A stretch of DNA of 64,000 nt from DATAEY01 sp038199035 (lineage in GTDB: Bacteria; Actinomycetota; Thermoleophilia; Solirubrobacterales; Solirubrobacteraceae). The first letter of the stretch is position 1; each line of letters opens with the position of its first letter. Shown here piece after piece: positions 43,266-50,458 of this stretch. The stretch spans positions 1 to 64,000 of the forward strand of contig JBBPZM010000069.1 of assembly GCA_038199035.1 (NCBI GenBank), written 5' to 3'. The position numbers were made by a program, and so were the translations under genes. The notes under the pieces are model-generated. The model saw nothing but the letters and a program-made list of their open reading frames with translations, made no database searches and had not been told where the DNA came from.

Positions 43266-45260
43266 ATGCTGCTCGGGGTGGACGTCGGGGGCACGTTCAC
43301 CGACGCCGTCGTCGCCTGCGACGGACGGCTGCATACCGCCAAGGCGCCCACGACGCCCGAGGACCAGTCCGAGGGGGTGATGACCGCGATCGAGGCCGCG
43401 CTGCGAAGCGCTGGCGGTCAGCCCGGCGACGTCGAGGCCTTCGCCCACGGCATGACCGTGGCCACCAACGCGCTGCTTGAGAGCCGCGGGGCCCGCACCG
43501 CGCTGGTCGCCACCGAGGGCTTCACGGACCTCATCGAGCTGGGTCGCCAGGCCCGGGCGGACCTCTATCGCCTGTGCGCCGCGCACCCGCAGCCGCTCGC
43601 CGGGCCGCAGCTGCGCTTCGCCGCCCCCGAGCGCATGGGTCCGGCCGGGCCGATCAGGCCGATGGACGCGAGCGCCTGCCGCTCGCTGTGCGACGAGCTG
43701 GCGCAGGCCGATCCCGAGTCGGTCGCCGTGGTGCTCCTGCACTCCTACCGCCACCCCGAGCACGAGCGGGCCATCGGCGCCGCCCTGTCGGACCGCCTGC
43801 CCGGTGTGCACGTCTCGCTCTCGCACGAGGTGGTCGGCACGTTTCGCGAATACGAGCGAGCGGCGACGACCGAGGTCGACGCCGCCCTCTCCCCCCTGCT
43901 GGCCGGCTACCTGGAACGGCTCGCGCAGCGGGCACGCGAGGCGCAACTGCCGGCGCCGGCGATCATGCAGTCCAGCGGGGGGCTGGCCGACGGCGAGCTG
44001 GCGGCCCGCCACGCCGCCCTGACCGTGCTCTCGGGCCCGGCGGCGGGGGCGGCCGGCGCCGCTCACGTGGCCCGCGCGGCCGGTCACCGCGACGTCCTGT
44101 GCTTCGACATGGGCGGCACCTCCTGCGACGTCTGCCTGATCGAGGACGGCCGAGCCCGCGAGACGACCGGGCGGGAGGTCGGCGGGCGACCGCTGGCCCT
44201 GCCCATGCTCGACGTCCACACCGTTGGCGCGGGCGGGGGGTCGGTGGCGTGGCGCGACGCCGGTGGAGCCCTGCGGGTCGGCCCCCGCTCCGCCGGCGCC
44301 GACCCCGGCCCCGCGTGCTACGGGCGCGGGGGTCGCGAGCCGACGGTCACCGACGCCAGCGTCCTGCTCGGCCACCTCGACCCCGAGAGCGAGCTGGCCG
44401 GCGAGGTGCGACTCGACCGGGAGGCCGCTCGCGAGGCGGTGGCGAGGCTGGCCGGCGAGCTGGGCATCGCCGAGCGCGAATGCGCCGAGGGCATCGTCCG
44501 GGTGGCCGCGGTGGAGATGGCCCGGGCGCTGCGCGTGGTCACCGTCGAGCGCGGTGTCGACCCCCGCGACTACGCGCTGCTGGCCTTCGGGGGCGCCGGC
44601 CCGATGCACGCGGGCGCGGTGGCCGACGAGCTGGGCATGGACCGGATCCTCTGCCCGCCGGCCTGCGGCGTGCTGGCCGCGCTGGGCCTGGTCGTCGGCG
44701 AGCGTCGCCGCGACGCCCAGCGCAGCGTCCTGGCCGCCGGCGAGGACCTCACCCCCGCCGCGCTCGCGGGGCCCTTCGAGGACCTGGCCCGCGAGACGCG
44801 CGCGGGGCTGGGCGACGAGGCCGCCGCGCTGCGCACCACCTACGAGATGCGCTATCGCGGCCAGGCCTTCGAGCTCCCGATCGAGGGCGGCGGCGAGCCA
44901 CTCGACCCGCAGGAGCTGCGGGCCTCCTTCGCGGCCGCGCACCAGGAGCGCTACGGCTACCGCGACGACGAGGCCGCGGTCGAGCTGGTCTCGCTGCGGG
45001 TCACGGCCATCGCGGGCGGCGCCGAGGTGCGCCTCTCCCCGCCCGACGAGCAGCGCAGCGAGGAGCCGGCGGGGTCGCGCCCAGCGGTGCTCGGCGGCGA
45101 GGAGGTCGAGGCCGCGGTGTGGCGCGGCGTTCCGGCGGACGGTCGCCGCGTCACCGGGCCGGCCATCTGCGAGCTCCCCGACGCCACGCTCGTCGTGGCG
45201 CCGGGATGGAGCGGCGAGGCCCAGCCCGCGGGAGCCATCCTGCTGGAGCGCGAAGCGTGA
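43266..45260 (+). CDS. hyuA: hydantoinase/5-oxoprolinase subunit A
   Basis: A 664-residue ATP-dependent ring-opening amidohydrolase subunit. The actin-like phosphate loop MLLGVDVGGTFTDAVV opens the protein. The middle has IMQSSGGL and VLSGPAAGAAGAA, then FDMGGTSCDVCLI and the GPRSAGADPGPACYG block. The C-terminal part has the Hydantoinase_A fold and FGGAGPMHAGAVA. The substrate (hydantoin, 5-oxoproline, acetophenone or N-methylhydantoin type) is not predictable. It pairs with the HyuB subunit. The end of the gene is duplicated in the DNA (47-bp tandem repeat), leaving a mini-ORF between A and B. Confidence 0.94.
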   Translation: MLLGVDVGGTFTDAVVACDGRLHTAKAPTTPEDQSEGVMTAIEAALRSAGGQPGDVEAFAHGMTVATNALLESRGARTALVATEGFTDLIELGRQARADLYRLCAAHPQPLAGPQLRFAAPERMGPAGPIRPMDASACRSLCDELAQADPESVAVVLLHSYRHPEHERAIGAALSDRLPGVHVSLSHEVVGTFREYERAATTEVDAALSPLLAGYLERLAQRAREAQLPAPAIMQSSGGLADGELAARHAALTVLSGPAAGAAGAAHVARAAGHRDVLCFDMGGTSCDVCLIEDGRARETTGREVGGRPLALPMLDVHTVGAGGGSVAWRDAGGALRVGPRSAGADPGPACYGRGGREPTVTDASVLLGHLDPESELAGEVRLDREAAREAVARLAGELGIAERECAEGIVRVAAVEMARALRVVTVERGVDPRDYALLAFGGAGPMHAGAVADELGMDRILCPPACGVLAALGLVVGERRRDAQRSVLAAGEDLTPAALAGPFEDLARETRAGLGDEAAALRTTYEMRYRGQAFELPIEGGGEPLDPQELRASFAAAHQERYGYRDDEAAVELVSLRVTAIAGGAEVRLSPPDEQRSEEPAGSRPAVLGGEEVEAAVWRGVPADGRRVTGPAICELPDATLVVAPGWSGEAQPAGAILLEREA

Positions 45261-45307
45261 GCGAGGCGCAGCCCGCCGAAGCCATCCCGCTGGAGCGCGA
45301 GGAGTGA
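45214..45307. repeat. 47-bp tandem duplication at the hyuA/hyuB junction
   Basis: Two adjacent 47-bp units (45214-45260 and 45261-45307) differ at about six positions. Each ends in a TGA that overlaps a GTG (GTGAGCGAGGCG at 45257 and 45304). The second unit is a displaced copy of the hyuA end. Confidence 0.85.
45257..45307 (+). CDS. 16-residue mini-ORF created by duplication
   Basis: GTG to TGA frame encoding MSEAQPAEAIPLEREE. It matches the HyuA C-terminus (EAQPAGAILLEREA) and the HyuB N-terminus (MSEA). It has GTGA overlaps at both ends, so it could keep translation coupled from hyuA to hyuB. Probably no independent function. Confidence 0.45.
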   Translation: MSEAQPAEAIPLEREE

Positions 45308-46806
45308 GCGAGGCGCTCGACCCCATCGCCCTTCAGGTCATGACCGGCGCCCTGCGCGCGGCGTGCGAGGAGATGGGCGCCGTGCTCGTGCGCGCCGCCC
45401 ACTCGGCCAACATCAAGGAGCGCCGCGACGCCTCGACCGCGCTGTTCGACCCCCACGGGGAGATGGTCATGCAGGCCGAGCACATCCCGGTCCACCTCGG
45501 GGCGATGCCGGCCGCGGTCGCCGCCGTGCGCGACGAGCACCACTCGCCGGGCCGCTCGTGGGTCCTCAACGACCCCTACCGGGGCGGGACGCACCTCCCC
45601 GACATCACCGTGGTGACTCCTGTCTTCGCCCAAGAGACGGGCGGCGACCTCCTGGCCTTCTCGGTGTCGCGCGCCCACCACGCCGACGTCGGCGGCCGGG
45701 TCCCGGGCTCGATGCCCTCGGACTCGCGCCGGCTCGACGAGGAGGGAGTGGTCATCGAGCCGCAGGTCCTCGACCGCGCGGCGATCGAGCGCCTGGCGTC
45801 CCGCATGCGCCAGCCGGCCCAGCGCCGCGCCGACCTGCGGGCGCAGCTGGCCGCGAACGACGCCGGCGCTCGGCGCGTGCGCGAGCTGGTCAAGCGCCGG
45901 GGAGCCAACACGCTGCGCGAGGCGATGGAGGCCGTGCTCGACTACGCCGAGCGGCGCACCCGCGCCTGCCTGACCGAGCTGCCCGACGGCACGCGCCGGG
46001 CCCGCGATCGGCTCGAGGCGCCCGAGGGCGACCTCGAGCTGGAGCTCGCCGCGACCGTCGAGGGCGACTCGCTCGTGCTCGACTTCGCGGGCAGCGCCGC
46101 CCAGCACGAGGGCAACCTCAACTGCCCGCTGGCCGTCACGCGCTCGGCCGCCTACTTCGCGGTGCGCGTCCTGACCGACCCCGACATCCCCCCCAGCGCC
46201 GGGGCGCACCGGCCGATCGAGGTGCGAGCGCCGGAGGGGTGCCTGCTCAACGCCAAGCCGCCGCATGCCGTGGTGGCCGGCAACGTCGAGACCTCCTCAC
46301 GGGTGGCCGATCTCATCCTCGCCGCCTTCGGACGCGCCCTGGGCCAGGGGACGATGAACAACCTCACGCTCGGCAACCGCGACTTCACCTACTACGAGAC
46401 GATCGGCGGAGGCCAGGGCGCGTGCCCGGACGCCGCCGGCCCCAGCGCCGTCCACGTGGCCATGAGCAACACGCTCAACACCCCCGTCGAGGCGCTCGAG
46501 CTCGAGTTCCCGCTGCGGGTCGTCGAGTACTCGGTCCGGCGGGACTCGGGCGGGGCGGGCGCCTTTCCCGGCGGCGACGGGGTGGTGCGCGAGCTCGAGG
46601 CGCTCGCGCCCATGGACTACTCGATCCTCAGCGAGCGCCGCCGCCATTCCCCCACGGGAGCGCAGGGAGGCGAGCCGGGCGCCCGCGGGGCCAACCTCCT
46701 CGACGGAGAGCCGCTCGAGCCCAAGGCCAGCGGCACGCTGCGTCCCGGCCAGCGCCTGCGGATCGAGACTCCGGGCGGCGGCGGCCACGGCGCACCCCGA
46801 ACGTGA
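45304..46806 (+). CDS. hyuB: hydantoinase/5-oxoprolinase subunit B
   Basis: A 500-residue Hydantoinase_B protein. It starts SEALDPIALQVMTGALRAAC and has the family blocks SANIKERRDASTALFD, HIPVHLGAMP, NDPYRGGTHLPDITVV, FSVSRAHHADVGG, GNVETSSRVADLI, GGGQGACPDAAG and the C-terminal TPGGGGHG. It forms the catalytic complex with HyuA. The GTG start overlaps the mini-ORF stop (GTGA). Slightly shorter than many homologues. Confidence 0.94.
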   Translation: MSEALDPIALQVMTGALRAACEEMGAVLVRAAHSANIKERRDASTALFDPHGEMVMQAEHIPVHLGAMPAAVAAVRDEHHSPGRSWVLNDPYRGGTHLPDITVVTPVFAQETGGDLLAFSVSRAHHADVGGRVPGSMPSDSRRLDEEGVVIEPQVLDRAAIERLASRMRQPAQRRADLRAQLAANDAGARRVRELVKRRGANTLREAMEAVLDYAERRTRACLTELPDGTRRARDRLEAPEGDLELELAATVEGDSLVLDFAGSAAQHEGNLNCPLAVTRSAAYFAVRVLTDPDIPPSAGAHRPIEVRAPEGCLLNAKPPHAVVAGNVETSSRVADLILAAFGRALGQGTMNNLTLGNRDFTYYETIGGGQGACPDAAGPSAVHVAMSNTLNTPVEALELEFPLRVVEYSVRRDSGGAGAFPGGDGVVRELEALAPMDYSILSERRRHSPTGAQGGEPGARGANLLDGEPLEPKASGTLRPGQRLRIETPGGGGHGAPRT

Positions 46807-46857
46807 CGGCGGACCAGCGAGGCATGAGATCGGCCCCGGCGGGGAAGCACCGGGCCG

Positions 46858-47244
46858 ATGGAGGAGGTCCTGCGCAGCGCCGTCCACCACGTCTCCCTCG
46901 TCGTCGAGGCCATCGGCGCGCTGGTCATCGCCGTCGGAGTCGTCGTCGCCTTCGTGCTCTACGTTCTCTCGGAGCTGCGCGTCCGGCCCTCCTCCTACGA
47001 GGCCGTCCGCCTCACGCTGGGCCGGTTCCTGGCCCTGGGGCTCGAGTTCCAGCTCGGCGCCGACATCCTGGGCACCGCCGTCTCGCCGTCGTGGGACGAG
47101 ATCGGGAAGCTGGCCGCGATCGCCGGGATCCGCACCCTGCTCAACTACTTCCTCGGGCAGGAGCTCGAGCGGGCGCGAGCGCAGACGCCTCCCGGCGCCG
47201 GACTTCCCGATCCGGCGCCAGCCGCCGACGTCGCGGGTCGATGA
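46858..47244 (+). CDS. DUF1622 membrane protein
   Basis: A 128-residue protein with two or three membrane spans. The signature VRLTLGRFLALGLEFQLGAD and SWDEIGKLAAIAGIRTLLNYFLGQELE marks DUF1622, a small membrane family of unknown function. ATG start 51 bp after hyuB. The stop overlaps the next start (ATGA), and that gene looks like a diverged copy. Confidence 0.87.
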   Translation: MEEVLRSAVHHVSLVVEAIGALVIAVGVVVAFVLYVLSELRVRPSSYEAVRLTLGRFLALGLEFQLGADILGTAVSPSWDEIGKLAAIAGIRTLLNYFLGQELERARAQTPPGAGLPDPAPAADVAGR

Positions 47245-47582
47245 GCCATGCTCCCCCGTCGATCCTGCGCGCGGTCGCCTTTGCGCCCGGCGTGATCGGC
47301 GTGGTGGTCGTCGCGGTCGGGGTGCTCAGGGCCCTGGGCCTGCCGGGCGCCGGGAGGGCCCACGTCCTCGGCGAGGCTCTGCGCCTGGGCCTCGACTTCC
47401 TCCTGGCCGCCGGGCTCCTGCGCCTGGCCACCCTGCCCGACGTGCGCAGCCTCGCCCTCGCCGCGGCCATCGTCGCCGTCCGCCGCGTGGTGGGAACGGG
47501 CGTGGGCTTCGCCGAGCGGGCGCTGAGCGCCGACCCTGCGACGGGGGCGCCGGGCCGGGGACCACCGGCGGCCACGCCGTAA
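47241..47582 (+). CDS. small membrane protein, probable diverged DUF1622 paralogue
   Basis: A 113-residue protein with three hydrophobic segments. The region EALRLGLDFLLAAGLLRLAT and LALAAAIVAVRRVVGT follows the spacing of the DUF1622 signature in the preceding gene, with the acidic pair lost. Coupled to that gene by an ATGA overlap, so the two may form a heteromer. The family assignment is inference. Confidence 0.65.
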   Translation: MSHAPPSILRAVAFAPGVIGVVVVAVGVLRALGLPGAGRAHVLGEALRLGLDFLLAAGLLRLATLPDVRSLALAAAIVAVRRVVGTGVGFAERALSADPATGAPGRGPPAATP

Positions 47583-47598
47583 GCGATGATCTGACGCC

Positions 47599-48498
47599 GT
47601 GGAGCGCGTCGGCTTCATCGGGCTGGGGATCATGGGCTCGCGCATGGCGGCCAACCTGCGCCGCGCGGGCTTCGAGCTGACGGTCTTCAACCGCACCGCC
47701 GCCACCGCGCGCGACTGGGCGGCCGAGCACGGCGCGGCGGTGGCGGGCAGCCCCGCCGAGGTGGCAGCGGCCAGCGACGTGGTCGTCACGATGGTCGTCG
47801 ACGGCGACCAGGTCGAGGGCGTGCTGCTCGGCGGCGAGGCCCCGCCCGCCCCGCCGGTCCTCGACGGAGCCCGTGAGGGGCTGCTGTGCGTCGACATGGC
47901 GACGATCGCCCCCGCACAGACCCGCCGGATCGGCGCCGCCCTGGCGGAGCGGGGCGTCGCGTTGGTCGACGCCCCGGTGACCGGCTCCGCGCCCAAGGCG
48001 AACGATGGCACGCTGACCATCATGGCCGGCGGCGCGCCCGAGGACTTCGAGCGGGCGCGCCCGCTGTTCGAGGCCATGGGTGAGCTGGTGGTCCACGCCG
48101 GCCCGCTGGGCCACGGGGAGGCGATCAAGCTCGTCAACAACGCGGTGGCGGCCATCAACGCCGCGACCGTCGGCCAGGCGCTGCTGGCCGCGCGCCGACA
48201 GGGACTCGACCTCGACCGCCTGGTCGAGGTCATGGGCGCCGGCTCGGGCGGCTCGGCCATGCTCGAGCTCAAGGCCGGCCCGATGCGCGAGCACGACTAC
48301 ACGACCCTGTTCAAGCTCGACCACATGCTCAAGGACGTGCGCCTGTGCCTGGAGGAGGGCCAGGCAGCCGGCGCGCCCTTCCCCTTCGCCGCCCTCGTGC
48401 GGGAGGTGCTGACCGCGGCGAGCGGCCGCGGGCTGGGCGACGCCGACTTCGCCGCGCTGGTCGAGGTGCTCGAGGGGGAGGCCGGGACGCGGCTCTGA
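47599..48498 (+). CDS. 3-hydroxyisobutyrate dehydrogenase-family NAD(P)-dependent oxidoreductase
   Basis: A 299-residue beta-hydroxyacid dehydrogenase. It has the Rossmann motif VGFIGLGIMGSRMAANLRR, the substrate-binding LVDAPVTGSAPKANDGTLTIMAGG, the catalytic Lys in GEAIKLVNNAVAAINAAT and DYTTLFKLDHMLKDVRL near the C-terminus. Possible substrates are 3-hydroxyisobutyrate, tartronate semialdehyde or small aldehydes (GLYR-like). The GTG start is 16 bp after the previous gene, and a GATGAT box 8 nt upstream could make it leaderless. Confidence 0.9.
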   Translation: MERVGFIGLGIMGSRMAANLRRAGFELTVFNRTAATARDWAAEHGAAVAGSPAEVAAASDVVVTMVVDGDQVEGVLLGGEAPPAPPVLDGAREGLLCVDMATIAPAQTRRIGAALAERGVALVDAPVTGSAPKANDGTLTIMAGGAPEDFERARPLFEAMGELVVHAGPLGHGEAIKLVNNAVAAINAATVGQALLAARRQGLDLDRLVEVMGAGSGGSAMLELKAGPMREHDYTTLFKLDHMLKDVRLCLEEGQAAGAPFPFAALVREVLTAASGRGLGDADFAALVEVLEGEAGTRL

Positions 48499-48676
48499 GC
48501 GCCGGCCGGGCGGGGGAGCGCGACGGCGCCCCCGGCGTCCCCTCCCGCAGAAAGCGCCCGGTTCCAGGGAAGTTTGGCGCTCCGAGCCCTATTGCGTAGA
48601 ATGCCGCCTCCCGCGGCGAATCACCTTATGGCGCCCGGGGCCACTCCGCAGAACGCCGGACCCTTCGTTTTTCGCA

Positions 48677-49306
48677 ATGCCGATCGCTTTCAAGGAATGG
48701 GCTGTCACCGTGCGCGCGCTGGCCGAGGGCGAGCAGCTGGTGACCCTGCGCAAGGGCGGCATCCGCGAGGCCGAGCGCCACTTCAACCTCGACCACGAGC
48801 GCTTCTTCCTCTACCCGACCTTCGACCACCAGCGCATCGACCTGGTGCGCGAGTCCCACCGCCCGGAGCTGCGTCGCGCGCTGGAGGAGGGAGTCTGGGC
48901 CGACCGTGAGCCGCCGGCCCACGCCTGGACCCAGGACGGGGGGATCGAGCAGCCCGACCGGGTGCGCATCCGCGCCTGGGCCGAGGTGGCCGGCCACTAC
49001 ACGATCACCGACCCGCGCTGCGTGGACGCGCTCTCGCCCTTCTACGTCTGGACGCCCGACTACGCCGAGAAGCGCCTGGCCTGGAAGCGCCGCCATCCCC
49101 TGCACGTCCTGCTCCTACGCACCTACCGCATCCCCCGACCGGTCACCGTCAAGGTCCGCGACGAATACGGAGGCTGCCGCTCCTGGCTCGAGCTCCAGCG
49201 TGAGCTGCCCTTCGAGGGCACGCCGGTGCTCTCCGACGACGAGTTCGAGCGCGCGGCCGAGGCGATCGAGGCGATCGCCTCCGACGCCACGCCGGCGATG
49301 GCGTAG
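48677..49306 (+). CDS. DUF1802 family protein
   Basis: A 209-residue cytoplasmic protein. It has AFKEWAVTVRALAEGEQLVTLRKGGI at the start and FFLYPTFDHQRIDLVR, the DUF1802 pattern, then YTITDPRCVDALSPFYVWTPDYAEKRLAWK and a C-terminal helix. Function unknown; the family often lies near restriction or DNA-repair genes, but none are visible here. A TAGAAT box about 80 nt upstream may be the promoter. Its TAG stop is in frame with the next gene. Confidence 0.85.
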   Translation: MPIAFKEWAVTVRALAEGEQLVTLRKGGIREAERHFNLDHERFFLYPTFDHQRIDLVRESHRPELRRALEEGVWADREPPAHAWTQDGGIEQPDRVRIRAWAEVAGHYTITDPRCVDALSPFYVWTPDYAEKRLAWKRRHPLHVLLLRTYRIPRPVTVKVRDEYGGCRSWLELQRELPFEGTPVLSDDEFERAAEAIEAIASDATPAMA

Positions 49307-49366
49307 TGGCCCGTCCGGCGCATCCGCACCGCACGAGCCACTAGGGCCGCCCCCGCGGCCGGCGCG

Positions 49367-50311
49367 CTGAGCCAGGGAATCGACTCGCTGCTGGGCGGCG
49401 CCCGCCGGGCGCTGTGCCTGGGGATCGGCGGAGGCGGCGACGTGGTCGGGGCGCTGGCCACCGCCGAGCTGGCGAAAAGCCTGGGCCCCGCCGCGACCGT
49501 GGGCGGCGTCACCTGGGAGCGCCGGGTGGTCGATCCCCTTCCGGGCCCGCGCCCCCTCGACGAGGTGGTCGGCGCGGAGCGGCTCAACCATGCGGTGGCC
49601 CTGGCCGGGCCGCAGACCCGCGGACCCGGGGGCTTCCTCTTCGCCGAGTCGCGCATGGCCGCGGCGCTGGATGAGCCGACCGTGCTGGTCGACCCCTCGG
49701 TCGGTCCGCGGGCGGTGGCCGCCGGGCTGGCCGACGCCTGCCCGAAGCTGGGCTGCGACCTGGTCATGCTCATCGACGTGGGCGGTGATGTCCTGGCCCA
49801 TGGGGACGAGGCCGGGCTGGCCAGCCCGCTGTGCGACGCGGTCATGCTCGCCGCGGCCCCTGCGCTGGCCGTCCAAGGCCTGGCCGTCGGGGCCGGGGTG
49901 TTCGGCGCCGGCTGCGACGGCGAGCTCACGGCCGCCGAGGTGCTCGAGCGCATCGCCGAGGTGGCCGCGGTCGGCGGGCTCCTCGGCGCGTGGGGCCTCA
50001 CCCCGGCCGCCGCCGCACGGTTGGCGCACCCCGCGGCGGCCATCCCCACCGAGGCCAGCGCCCAGGCGCTGCACTGCTTCGCGGGAGAGGTGGGCCAGAC
50101 CGCCATCCGCGGCGGGGCGCGCAGCGTCGCCCTCTCTCCCCTCGGCGCCCTGACCTTCTACTTCGACCCCGGGGCGGCGATCGCCACCTGCGCGCGCCTG
50201 GCCGCGGCGGTGACCGATGCCGCCCACCTGGCCGAGGCCAACGCGCGCCTGCGCGAGCTGGGCATCGCCACCGAGCTCGACGCCGAGCAGGCGACCGGGT
50301 CCGAGGCCTAG
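49367..50311 (+). CDS. DUF1152 family protein (start uncertain)
   Basis: A DUF1152 protein recognised by CLGIGGGGDVVGALATAELA, the WERRVVDPLPGPRPLDEVVG block and the DVGGDVLAHGDE metal-like site. No ATG, GTG or TTG precedes the glycine-rich motif in frame: the frame is open back to the TAG of the DUF1802 gene (49304), and the first GTG (49442) lies inside the motif. I mark CTG 49367 as a possible start, giving 314 residues. A non-standard start, a sequencing error or loss of the start codon are all possible. Confidence 0.7.
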   Translation: MSQGIDSLLGGARRALCLGIGGGGDVVGALATAELAKSLGPAATVGGVTWERRVVDPLPGPRPLDEVVGAERLNHAVALAGPQTRGPGGFLFAESRMAAALDEPTVLVDPSVGPRAVAAGLADACPKLGCDLVMLIDVGGDVLAHGDEAGLASPLCDAVMLAAAPALAVQGLAVGAGVFGAGCDGELTAAEVLERIAEVAAVGGLLGAWGLTPAAAARLAHPAAAIPTEASAQALHCFAGEVGQTAIRGGARSVALSPLGALTFYFDPGAAIATCARLAAAVTDAAHLAEANARLRELGIATELDAEQATGSEA

Positions 50312-50384
50312 CACCGCTGGCGCCGGCGTCACCGCCGCGACCCCGGCCAGCCCGGGACTGCTGCCTCGCCCGGATCGCGGGCGC

Positions 50385-50390
50385 TAGGCT
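50385..50390 (+). promoter_or_regulatory. -10 box of penicillin acylase gene
   Basis: TAGGCT about 30 nt before the TTG start. The short leader contains AAGGAGG (50410-50416). Confidence 0.5.
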
Positions 50391-50420
50391 GCGCTCCCCG
50401 GGCACCGTCAAGGAGGAGCT

Positions 50421-50458
50421 TTGTCGAGGTCGAGGTCGAGGTCGAGGTCGAGGTCTAG
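50421..50458. repeat. hexanucleotide microsatellite in signal peptide
   Basis: About six copies of the 6-bp unit TCGAGG, the last one altered to TCTAGG, encode the Ser-Arg pairs at the start of the acylase. Slippage would change the n-region length without breaking frame. Confidence 0.85.
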
